DNA from: Cellvibrio sp. OA-2007
GTDB lineage: Bacteria > Pseudomonadota > Gammaproteobacteria > Pseudomonadales > Cellvibrionaceae
Direction: 5' to 3'
NCBI RefSeq assembly: GCF_000953825.1
Contig: NZ_BBUL01000090.1
Location: 1 to 64,000 of the forward strand
DNA: 64,000 nt
Shown: positions 48,366 to 57,036 of the stretch, piece after piece
Position numbering within the stretch: position 1 is the stretch's first letter
How the letters are laid out: every line of letters begins with the position of its first letter
Position numbers and translations under genes: made by a program
Notes under the pieces: generated by a model
What the model was told of the DNA's origin: nothing
Seen by the model: the letters and a program-made list of their open reading frames with translations, nothing else
Databases searched by the model: none

Positions 48366-49574
48366 ATGAAAAATTTATCGCGTCACATCTACCGGAAAAT
48401 ACGCGCACAAATATTGCAACGTATTATTCCGCAAAGCGGCATGGCACTGCCAGAGCAAGACTCTCGCTCTACGGCAGGGTTGCGCATTGAGGTAATTGGA
48501 TTTTTTCACAGCATCTCTGGCATTGGCGAGTCCGCACGCCTTTGCGCGCAGCAATTAGCAGAGGATGGCTACTCAGTAAACTGCACCAGCGTGGAAGCTT
48601 TTTTTCACAAACCCGCCGAACTGGATTGGCAGTGGCACAATTCAATTGCACAAAATGAAATTAACTGTCGCATTTACCATTTAAACCCACCCATGTTGCC
48701 GCCGGTCATTTTGCAAATGGGCATTAACCAGTTTAAACGTACATTTAATATAGGTTACTGGGCATGGGAGTTGGAAGCCATACCAGACGAGTGGATTAAA
48801 GCTACGCACTATATGAATGCGATTATGACCCCGTCACAATTTACCACCAACACCATTCAGCGTTACACCCAACTTCCGGTGCTCACGGTCACGCATCCAG
48901 TCGCACCGGAACAACCCGCAAGCGATATTCGCAAACGCTTGCACATTCCCGACAATGCCTTTGTGGTTGCTAATATTTTTAGCTTTGGCAGTGCTATGGA
49001 GCGCAAAAATCCGCTGGGGCTAATTGCTGCTTTTACTCAAGCATTTGCAGATAATCCCAATACGTATCTCATCCTCAAAGCAAATGCCGGAGAAAACAGC
49101 CAGGAGAAAAAAACCTTGCTCGCGGCAATTGCCGGGCACAGCAACATTTTATTGTTAGATCAACATTGGAGTAAAAGCGATATCCTCGGCTTGATTGCAA
49201 CCGCAGATCTTTATGCATCGCTGCATCGTTCAGAGGGCTTTGGATTAACAATCGCAGAAGCCATGTTATTAAATACTCCCACCCTGGTGACGGGCTGGTC
49301 CGGTAATATGGATTTTTGCACTCAGGAAAATAGTTTTTTGGTGGGTTACGCGCCGATCAAAGTCAATTCCTCGCACCCGGAATTCAGTGAGTTCGACAAT
49401 GCCACTTGGGCCGATGCCAACATTCAAGAAGCGGCCAATCTATTGCGCACAATTTATGAAAACCCAAGCGAACTAACCCACAAAAAACAGTGCTGCGGCT
49501 TGCACATGAAGCACACCATCAACAACCATAAGTACGAACATGCATTAAAACAATTGGCGCTTCGCAAACCATAA
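48366..49574 (+). CDS. glycosyltransferase (GT4 family)
   Basis: 402 residues from the ATG at 48366; an alternative TTG at 48324 with AAGG upstream would add 14 residues. GT-B fold with GFFHSISGIGESARLCAQQL at the N-terminus and HRSEGFGLTIAEAM (EX7E) in the donor site. The sugar is not predictable from sequence; with GumH it would build the side chain. Last gene of the plus-strand operon. Confidence 0.85.
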   Translation: MKNLSRHIYRKIRAQILQRIIPQSGMALPEQDSRSTAGLRIEVIGFFHSISGIGESARLCAQQLAEDGYSVNCTSVEAFFHKPAELDWQWHNSIAQNEINCRIYHLNPPMLPPVILQMGINQFKRTFNIGYWAWELEAIPDEWIKATHYMNAIMTPSQFTTNTIQRYTQLPVLTVTHPVAPEQPASDIRKRLHIPDNAFVVANIFSFGSAMERKNPLGLIAAFTQAFADNPNTYLILKANAGENSQEKKTLLAAIAGHSNILLLDQHWSKSDILGLIATADLYASLHRSEGFGLTIAEAMLLNTPTLVTGWSGNMDFCTQENSFLVGYAPIKVNSSHPEFSEFDNATWADANIQEAANLLRTIYENPSELTHKKQCCGLHMKHTINNHKYEHALKQLALRKP

Positions 49575-49634
49575 GATCACACATCACTCAATAGAATTTT
49601 TGGCACGCTAGCGCAGCCGATGCGTGCACTCCCG

Positions 49635-50783
49635 TTAACGAACCAGCTGCAAATAGGGCTCCTTGGTAAACGCAATATCCAGGGGCTGTAGATGCGCTAA
49701 TTGTTTGGCCACCACATCAGCATTGAAATTGACGCACACGCGATCGGCCGCGCCAATACTCTCAAAATAAGATGACAACTTTTTATCCCACGCCAAACCT
49801 ATCACCGGCACCCCCAGGGATGTCGCCACTATACAGGCGTGTAAACGATAGGCGACAATTTTCTCGCAGCGCAAAATAGTTTTAACCAAATCCTCTGGCA
49901 CCATTGGCCGCTCTGCAAACATCACCTTAATTAATGAAACATTTATATGTTGTTTGATACTGGCTAACACTGCTTCATCTTCCGGGGAGCCATTGGTAAA
50001 ATACAGCGGGGTAAAACCTAAAGCGGCTAATTTTTTTCCCAGTTCAATATAATCCGCAACTGACAACACCACTTTAGTGTGTTTACCGGGCGTATCATTT
50101 ACCACCAGACCAGAAGCCATTACACCAATTCCCACCACGCCCTCAGCATCTGCTTCGCGCGCAAAACCTCCGTAGGTTTCACGGGTAAAATTCCCCGGAT
50201 CGGGCACGACAGTTACATCACCTCCGAAGATACTGCACCAATGTTTACGCGATAATTCGTCTCTCACCGAGACATACTGTAGATAAGGATTGTTGTTAAA
50301 AATAGCGCTGAATAATTTACGCCCCTGCGGTGAAAAATAGGCGGGATTCGACACACCAACCGCATGAAGATACACGGGCTTTTGTAATTCCATCGCCAAA
50401 CTGACAATGGCATGCAAGCGGATGGGGAAATACAATTCGGCGTCGGATATCAAATGCCCACCGCCAATCACCACTCTATCCGCCTTTTTAATCGCCGCTT
50501 TCCAGCGCGGTAGTGCATCGCGCTGTAACAAAGAATAAGTCAGCCGATGGCGCAAACTATTCGCCATTGCTTCGGGCAAATTGCGCAACACTTTGCTGGC
50601 AATATTTTTTAACGCAGACGGCGCCTTAATACCTGCGTCGCCGTAATTAATACGACCACCCAAATCCACAGTAGAAATGCTATTGCCATGGGTTAACGAA
50701 TCAAGCAAATATTCCGTTGTTTCTGCAACAATACCATCGCCCACATTGTTGCTATACTTCACGTTAAAAATTGTAATATTCAC
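49635..50783 (-). CDS. polysaccharide pyruvyl transferase (GumL-like)
   Basis: 382 residues of the polysaccharide pyruvyl transferase family: NVGDGIVAET near the N-terminus, VIGGGHLISD, and the C-terminal YRLHACIVATSLGVPVIGLAWD. It would add pyruvate ketals to the exopolysaccharide from phosphoenolpyruvate, as GumL does on terminal mannose. It converges with the GT4 gene and begins the minus-strand half of the locus in chromosomal order. ATG at 50783. Confidence 0.88.
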   Translation of the reverse strand: MNITIFNVKYSNNVGDGIVAETTEYLLDSLTHGNSISTVDLGGRINYGDAGIKAPSALKNIASKVLRNLPEAMANSLRHRLTYSLLQRDALPRWKAAIKKADRVVIGGGHLISDAELYFPIRLHAIVSLAMELQKPVYLHAVGVSNPAYFSPQGRKLFSAIFNNNPYLQYVSVRDELSRKHWCSIFGGDVTVVPDPGNFTRETYGGFAREADAEGVVGIGVMASGLVVNDTPGKHTKVVLSVADYIELGKKLAALGFTPLYFTNGSPEDEAVLASIKQHINVSLIKVMFAERPMVPEDLVKTILRCEKIVAYRLHACIVATSLGVPVIGLAWDKKLSSYFESIGAADRVCVNFNADVVAKQLAHLQPLDIAFTKEPYLQLVR

Positions 50784-50823
50784 TTAATACCTCAATAAAA
50801 ATTCAGCTTTAAATTGATTGCCG

Positions 50824-51999
50824 TTAGAAATGTAACGAAAGCATCAAATTAATTTTTTCTCCTTCGTAGTCTCTGAATGCTAGAGTAGATTGCCGATCAT
50901 ATAATTCCGCCTCCAGCCTAACGCTGAAATTTTTAACTCCGGAATAGACCAGCACTAAAGGGCGCCAACGCTGCCATTTTTCATCGCGCTCAGCTTGAGT
51001 AATTTGGGAAATGTACTGTTGTTCGGAATATGCAAAGTGGCTCTCTATCCGCCAGCGCGGAGATACTTGCCAACGCAGCGCCACGCTGGTGTCGTTCAAC
51101 TCAGTGGGAAATTCAATTTCCTCACCCGCAGCTGGCTCATTAACTTCATAACCCAACTGCAGGGAAACTTTAGCGGTTAACTGCCGCAACCATTGGGCAT
51201 GCCATAAAACACCTGTATCGCTATTAATCTCTCCCTCGCGCTCAAAGCGAGCGATGCCCAATGAGAATTGATTGTCGGTATTTTTTATCCATTTAAGATC
51301 ATATGAATATTGGCGATAATCAAAATCGATAAAATCCCCAGCGGAACTCACGCCGGTTTTATATCGCCGCTCGCCATTTGACACACGCAGCTGATGCTGA
51401 AAACTTGCCCCCTTCTGCGCAATAAACTCCGCAAAGACCTCCTGCTGATCGAAGTCGAGAATCTCCCGTTCTATCGCACTATGGGTCTGATTGATTTCAG
51501 TGCCACCAATCCACAGCGATAGTTTTTCCCGCGTGCCATAACCTGCACGGGCAATAAATTCATTTTTTCCGACAATATCTTTTCCCTTATATTCCAAGGG
51601 ATCAACCGCATAGGCATCGCGTTTTATTGCAGCATCCAACAATATTTTACTGCCGATTTGCCCGTGCCAATTTGCATCACCCAGCACATAAGAGGCATCC
51701 AGCGCTTGATTGGCATCATAATAAAGTTGCTTAAATTTCAGGGCGACCTTCAGTTGCTGTTTACTAAGGTCAGCCGCCCCCATCACCCCTAACCCAAGCA
51801 AATGAATAGTCTCTTCATGCCCCTGTTCAGTACGTGAAAAATTACTGTCATTCAGCGCGGAATAATCAACATCAACAGCGGCACTGCCCGCCACAACTGA
51901 CATTGAACAAAGCCAGCAATTGCCCACTAGCGCTGCACCGAACACCAGCCGGTGCAGCCTGAGCGAGTAAAAACCGACCGGGGTAGATTTTTTATTCAT
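50824..51999 (-). CDS. outer-membrane beta-barrel protein (EpsL-like)
   Basis: 391 residues from the ATG at 51999; ATGs at 52020 and 52032 are also in frame. Signal peptide to about residue 35 (VVAGSAAVD), then alternating amphipathic strands throughout (DYSALNDSNFSR, LSLWIGGTEINQTH, LSLGIARFEREGE) and a final strand ending in Phe (INLMLSLHF), typical of outer-membrane barrels. Pattern and position resemble EpsL-type barrels of EPS clusters. It may form part of the secretion path. It follows the GumD-like gene with a small overlap or short gap. Confidence 0.75.
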   Translation of the reverse strand: MNKKSTPVGFYSLRLHRLVFGAALVGNCWLCSMSVVAGSAAVDVDYSALNDSNFSRTEQGHEETIHLLGLGVMGAADLSKQQLKVALKFKQLYYDANQALDASYVLGDANWHGQIGSKILLDAAIKRDAYAVDPLEYKGKDIVGKNEFIARAGYGTREKLSLWIGGTEINQTHSAIEREILDFDQQEVFAEFIAQKGASFQHQLRVSNGERRYKTGVSSAGDFIDFDYRQYSYDLKWIKNTDNQFSLGIARFEREGEINSDTGVLWHAQWLRQLTAKVSLQLGYEVNEPAAGEEIEFPTELNDTSVALRWQVSPRWRIESHFAYSEQQYISQITQAERDEKWQRWRPLVLVYSGVKNFSVRLEAELYDRQSTLAFRDYEGEKINLMLSLHF

Positions 52000-52009
52000 C
52001 CGCGCCAAT

Positions 52010-53467
52010 CTAATAGGCATTAGAATTAACAAATCCTTTAAAAATCGTTTTCCATAAAATTTTAATATCCAATATCACCGACCAATTGCGGATGTACTCA
52101 AGATCATAGGCAATACGGCCCGACATTTTATCCAGCGTTTCTGTCTCGCCGCGAAAACCATTGACTTGAGCCAAACCCGTAATGCCCGGTTTCACTTTAT
52201 GGCGCAACATATAACCTTTGATTTGCCCGCGATAAAATTCATTGTGTGCGACCGCATGGGGGCGCGGGCCAACCAGTGACATGCTGCCGGAAATCACATT
52301 AAATAATTGCGGCAATTCATCTAGCGAAGTGCGGCGCAAAAAATTTCCGTAAGGCGTAATGCGCGGATCAGATCGTGTAGCCTGCGCCACATTTGCACCG
52401 TCTTCGCATACAGTCATCGAGCGAAACTTCCACACTTTGATTTTTTCACCACCCATGCCGTAACGGGTTTGTTTGAAAAAAACCGGTCCGGGCGAAGTAA
52501 GTTTTACGCCCAGCGCAACAATCAACATGGGAAGCGCCAAGAGCATTAATATGCCCATGCCGAAGACTAAATCTTCCAGCCTTTTGGCCCAGCCGTTATC
52601 AACCAGTGGCGAATCATAAATACTGAGCGCCGGAATTCCCTGCAAGCAGGTGAGGCGCGAATGCAGCAAATCAAAGCTAAACACATCGGGAATTAAATAG
52701 GGGGATACAGTGGTATCAGCAAGGCGATCAATAACAGAATGCGTGCGCAATTCAGCGCGCATGGGCAAGGTGACAAACACTATATCAAGTTTGCCGTCAT
52801 GAGCATCTTGATAGAGCATTTCCAAGCCGCCCTTCACTTCAATGTTATTGCCAATTAACCGCCTGCCCACATCATTTCCCGGCGCGCGGTCATCATAAAA
52901 GCCAATCACTTTGTAACCTAGCCACGGCATTTTTGCCATTGAGTTAATTAAGCGCAAACCCAATTCTGTCGCGCCTACAATTGCCACACGGCGCGGTTCG
53001 GTGGGATTCGCGCGCAGTTTTGCAAGAATAATGCGCCGGCCAATATGCATAGCAATCATCACTGCCGGCGTTGCTACCAACCAACTGCTCATCGCCAATA
53101 GCCCAATATTCACAAAGGGATAAATGCCCGCGATAGCGACAACAATGCACAGCAATGTGGCGACCCATGCGAGCAATAGCCGAATAGACAAATCTTTCAT
53201 TGAGAGGCCGCGCCAGAGATAATAAACCTCATTACTTTCTGCAAAAAATCCAAAAATAATTACGGCACCCATGGCAAATGCGGCATAAGTATTACCCCAC
53301 TCCACACCGAATAATTTCAAACAAGCCCACAACATAAAAACAATAAGTGCACTGTCGATAGCGCGGAACAGCGCAAGAATTTTGGAGTGATGAAAACGAA
53401 CGACGGGCGGTTCATGGGAAGCGGCAACAGGGCTAGCCAACGCACCTTCAACAGACAGGTTACTCAT
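52010..53467 (-). CDS. undecaprenyl-phosphate glucose phosphotransferase (GumD/WcaJ-like)
   Basis: 485 residues from the ATG at 53467, which has GGAGG five bases upstream; the ATG at 53479 is less likely. N-terminal membrane segments and a nucleotide-binding-like middle, then the polyprenyl-phosphate transferase domain (KVWKFRSMTV, RRTSLDELPQLFNV, VGPRPHAVAHNE, RHKVKPGITGLAQVNG). It starts the repeat unit by moving glucose-1-phosphate to undecaprenyl phosphate, as GumD does. First gene of the minus-strand half, transcribed away from the c-di-GMP genes. Confidence 0.94.
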   Translation of the reverse strand: MSNLSVEGALASPVAASHEPPVVRFHHSKILALFRAIDSALIVFMLWACLKLFGVEWGNTYAAFAMGAVIIFGFFAESNEVYYLWRGLSMKDLSIRLLLAWVATLLCIVVAIAGIYPFVNIGLLAMSSWLVATPAVMIAMHIGRRIILAKLRANPTEPRRVAIVGATELGLRLINSMAKMPWLGYKVIGFYDDRAPGNDVGRRLIGNNIEVKGGLEMLYQDAHDGKLDIVFVTLPMRAELRTHSVIDRLADTTVSPYLIPDVFSFDLLHSRLTCLQGIPALSIYDSPLVDNGWAKRLEDLVFGMGILMLLALPMLIVALGVKLTSPGPVFFKQTRYGMGGEKIKVWKFRSMTVCEDGANVAQATRSDPRITPYGNFLRRTSLDELPQLFNVISGSMSLVGPRPHAVAHNEFYRGQIKGYMLRHKVKPGITGLAQVNGFRGETETLDKMSGRIAYDLEYIRNWSVILDIKILWKTIFKGFVNSNAY

Positions 53468-53472
53468 TTCTA

Positions 53473-53477
53473 CCTCC
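53473..53477 (-). promoter_or_regulatory. ribosome-binding site deciding the GumD-like start
   Basis: GGAGG on the minus strand, five bases before the ATG at 53467. Confidence 0.6.
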
Positions 53478-53479
53478 AT

Positions 53480-53860
53480 GCAAGTTACAACTTAATACCA
53501 GCACTTTACTGCTGAATTGAAAACCTATGAACGACACAAATCAGCACACAGCGAGCGTTGATCAGTCGTTCATAGATGCAATTGCATTTTCCAGGCCAAA
53601 ATTTAGTCGCCCCACGAGCAATGCTAATTTTTAAGAGGTAAATTCAATAAAAAATAATAGCGATCACCTTCAGTCGCTCACACTGACGCATCAAGCAGCG
53701 CCGCGTACCAGATCAACATTTTATCGCCACTTAATTCGCCCCAAGATAACGCAAGCCTTCACCAAAAGAGCTCATTGGTAAAAATGGGAGCAACAAAGAT
53801 TTAAACGGTTATAGGCATTGGCGAGGTATAATTGCCTTTTAACTCAACACGCCGTTTTTT
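53480..53860. promoter_or_regulatory. divergent region between the GumD-like and YgjP-like genes
   Basis: About 380 bases between divergent genes. It must hold the promoter of the minus-strand EPS genes. No RNA gene or clear operator recognised. Confidence 0.4.
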
Positions 53861-54367
53861 ATGAGCCGATTAAAATACCTCGCTGGATATTCCGACGAGA
53901 CACTGAATCAAGTCCAGAACATTATTAATGAAGGGCGACTAAAAGAAGTGCTGCTCAAGCGCTACCCCGATACCCATACAGTGCGCACCGATACTGCGCT
54001 CTACCAATACACCCAACACATTAAAAATGAATACATGGGAAAGACCCAACCACTAAGCCGGGTGAGTTACGACAGCAAAATAAAAGTCATCCAACATGCA
54101 CTAGGGCAGCATCACTACATTAGCCGCGTGCAGGGCGCAAAATTAAAAACGGTTAATGAAATAAAAATCGCCAGTGTGTTTCGCACTGCACCTGAAGCCT
54201 TCTTAAAAATGATTGTGGTACACGAACTGGCCCACTTTAAAGAGAAAGAGCACAACAAAGCCTTTTATCAACTCTGTCGACACATGGAACCCAACTATCA
54301 TCAATACGAGTTTGACTTGCGCTTGTATTTAACCCAGGTGGATTTATTTGGGGATATCTATTCATAG
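53861..54367 (+). CDS. YgjP-like (M48/DUF45) metallopeptidase domain protein
   Basis: 168 residues with HELAHFKEKEHNKAFYQLC, the zinc site of the YgjP-like (DUF45, WLM-related) family: HExxH and a further His, followed by PNYHQYEFDLRLYL. No signal peptide, so it is cytoplasmic. Some relatives are described as metal-dependent proteases or with nucleotide phosphatase activity; the function is unclear. Stands alone before the signalling genes. Confidence 0.85.
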   Translation: MSRLKYLAGYSDETLNQVQNIINEGRLKEVLLKRYPDTHTVRTDTALYQYTQHIKNEYMGKTQPLSRVSYDSKIKVIQHALGQHHYISRVQGAKLKTVNEIKIASVFRTAPEAFLKMIVVHELAHFKEKEHNKAFYQLCRHMEPNYHQYEFDLRLYLTQVDLFGDIYS

Positions 54368-54477
54368 CAAACGGCCTGTGTTGGCAAGCACACTGGCACA
54401 AATTACCGGCACTGAGCCCGCATGGATTTTGGCTTTTTCTCTGCTAGCCTTAAGGGCATAAAGAAAGTTGCCAAAGG

Positions 54478-56964
54478 ATGCAGCGCACCATGCTTGTTTA
54501 CTCCGAACTCCCCCCCGCCGTCATTCTGATTGTCGACGACATGCCCGACACTATTCGGGTATTGCGTGAGGCGGTAAAAGACTTAGGGGATGTTTTTTAC
54601 GCCACCAGTGGCGAGGCGGCACTGGATATGGTGCGCGCGCAGCGCCCGGATGTAATACTGCTAGACATAGAAATGCCGGGTATGAATGGCTATGAGGTCT
54701 GCCAGGCAATTAAGGCTGACCCACTGCTGTGTGATATAGCCATTATTTTTGTAACCGCGCACGATCAGGAAATTCACGAGTTGCAAGCACTGCAATATGG
54801 CGGTGTCGATTTCATTCACAAACCCCTCAATATGCCTGTGGCAAGAGCCAGGGTACAGGTGCAACTAGCACTACAGCGTAAAACTCGGCAGCTATCCCTA
54901 GCGCGACGCGACCTAGCCAATTTGATGCACACGCTGCCCGCGTTTGTCGCTTACTGGAACAACGAACTCACCAATGTGTATTGCAATGATGTTAACGGCG
55001 ATTGGTTTGATATAACCGCTGCCGAGATGGCTGGCAAATCACTGCAAGATGTTCTAGGCCTGAACAGCGCTGCCGTACTAACCCCCTATCTCACACAGGT
55101 ATTAAGCGGCGCAGATTCTTCGTTTGAAATGGCGTTCGAAGCCCCACAAAAAACCATCTTTGGCCAAGTATCTTTGGTGCGGCGTATTGAGGTAGATGAC
55201 GAGGGTTGCGAGCACACCGGCTTTTTAATGCTGATCACTGATATAGGCGATCGCAAGCGCGCCGAGCTAAAACTGCAAGACGAAAAAGAGCGCATGCGCG
55301 TTGCCTTGAATACGATTGGCGACGCCGTCATTGCCACCGATCCGGAAGGTAAGGTGACCTTTGTCAACCCGATTGCCGAAGCCTTAACTGGCTACCAGGC
55401 CCAAGAAGCCTTGGGTAAACCCATAGAGTCGATTATGCCGCTGCGCGATGGCAGCACTGGTTATGAGCTGCAAAATCCTATCAGGCTCGCACTGCGCGAG
55501 CAGCGCACTGTTGGTGTGACCTTCGATTGCGCATTGCTAAACCGCAACAACCAATCCCTGGCTATAGAAGACTCGGCCGCGCCTATTCGCAACCACAAGG
55601 GAAAAATCACCGGCGCCATTATTGTATTTCACGATGTCAGTGAAGCCCGCGCCATGCTGGTCAAAATGACCCACCTGGCACAACATGACCCACTCACCAA
55701 CCTGCCAAACCGTATTTTATTGCGCGACAGAACTGAACAGGCCATCAAAAAAGCCCAGCGTCATCACACCCAAGTCGCCATGTTATTGCTGGATATAGAC
55801 CACTTCAAAACGATTAATGATTCTTACGGCCATTTGATAGGCGACCACCTACTGCAACAAATTGCCGACCGTTTAGCGGGCGTATTACGCAGTGGCGACA
55901 CACTCTGCCGCCAGGGTGGCGATGAATTTATTATTTTATTAACCGATTTTGACGATAGCGCTCATATCGCCGATTTTGCCTCCCGCTTACAAACAATTTT
56001 TTCCCAGCATTGGCAGGTTGCAGATCAATCGTTTGAATTGTCGGTAAGTATGGGGATCAGTATTTATCCCGACGACAGTCAAGATATGGATTCACTCTAT
56101 CGCCATGCTGACGCCGCTATGTATACCGCCAAACAGCAAGGCAGAAACCGCTACCAATTTTTCTCCAGCGAAATCGAAGAGCGCTTGCGCACCCAGTTGG
56201 CCCTTGAAGCCCATTTGCGCAGCGCCCTTGAGAACAACGTATTCGAAGTATTTTATCAACCAAAAGTCGATGCGCGAACCAACCAAATAATGGGCGCAGA
56301 AGCGCTGGTGAGATGGCGCAATAACAATGAACTTATTTTCCCCGACGCATTTATTCCCCTTGCCGAAGAAACCGGTTTAATTATTCCGCTGGGAAAACTC
56401 GTTTTGCAAAAAGCCTGTGCTCAAGCAAAACACTGGACCGATCAAGGATTGCAGTTACAAGTTGCCATTAACGTTTCCGCCGTACAATTTAATGCCGATT
56501 TTGTTTCCACCGTTGCAGAAGCTTTAATGTTAACGGGTGTTAATGCCCAGCAAATCGAATTGGAAATTACTGAAAGCCTGCTGGTTAACGATGGTAATGC
56601 CAGCAACATTATTCGAGAGTTAAAAGAACTCGGGGTGCGCATCGCGCTCGATGATTTTGGTACTGGTTATTCCAGCCTTTCTTATCTCAAACGTTTTCCG
56701 CTGGATGTACTCAAAATCGACCAAAGTTTTGTGCGCAACATGCTCGATGACGAGGTGGATATTTCAATCGTTAAAGCAATCGTGCAAATGGCAACTGGGC
56801 TCAAACTACGGTTGGTCGCCGAGGGCGTAGAAACCAAAGAGCACGTGCAGGTTTTGTTGAGTTTGGGATGCCACATAATGCAAGGCTATTACTACAGCCG
56901 CCCGGTGCCAGTGACAGAGATGACTGCGCTGTTACACGCAGGTCTGCATATCATCGAACACTAA
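54478..56964 (+). CDS. response regulator with PAS, GGDEF and EAL domains
   Basis: 828 residues. REC domain 12-130 with phosphoacceptor D63; two PAS-like regions (about 150-260 and 265-380, the second with TIGDAVIATDPEGKVTFVN); GGDEF at 480-484 in a domain of about 400-560; EAL at 608-610 in the C-terminal phosphodiesterase domain (GAEALVRWR, ENVSAVQF-type INVSAVQF, ALDDFGTGYS). Both catalytic motifs are intact, so it could make or break c-di-GMP. An ATG four codons later (54490) is an alternative start. No transmembrane segment. Confidence 0.93.
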   Translation: MQRTMLVYSELPPAVILIVDDMPDTIRVLREAVKDLGDVFYATSGEAALDMVRAQRPDVILLDIEMPGMNGYEVCQAIKADPLLCDIAIIFVTAHDQEIHELQALQYGGVDFIHKPLNMPVARARVQVQLALQRKTRQLSLARRDLANLMHTLPAFVAYWNNELTNVYCNDVNGDWFDITAAEMAGKSLQDVLGLNSAAVLTPYLTQVLSGADSSFEMAFEAPQKTIFGQVSLVRRIEVDDEGCEHTGFLMLITDIGDRKRAELKLQDEKERMRVALNTIGDAVIATDPEGKVTFVNPIAEALTGYQAQEALGKPIESIMPLRDGSTGYELQNPIRLALREQRTVGVTFDCALLNRNNQSLAIEDSAAPIRNHKGKITGAIIVFHDVSEARAMLVKMTHLAQHDPLTNLPNRILLRDRTEQAIKKAQRHHTQVAMLLLDIDHFKTINDSYGHLIGDHLLQQIADRLAGVLRSGDTLCRQGGDEFIILLTDFDDSAHIADFASRLQTIFSQHWQVADQSFELSVSMGISIYPDDSQDMDSLYRHADAAMYTAKQQGRNRYQFFSSEIEERLRTQLALEAHLRSALENNVFEVFYQPKVDARTNQIMGAEALVRWRNNNELIFPDAFIPLAEETGLIIPLGKLVLQKACAQAKHWTDQGLQLQVAINVSAVQFNADFVSTVAEALMLTGVNAQQIELEITESLLVNDGNASNIIRELKELGVRIALDDFGTGYSSLSYLKRFPLDVLKIDQSFVRNMLDDEVDISIVKAIVQMATGLKLRLVAEGVETKEHVQVLLSLGCHIMQGYYYSRPVPVTEMTALLHAGLHIIEH

Positions 56965-57036
56965 TCAAACACTTGAAATAACACACCAGGCAAGTTCATC
57001 CGGTTGCCTGAAGCAAAATTTGATAGAGATACAAAT

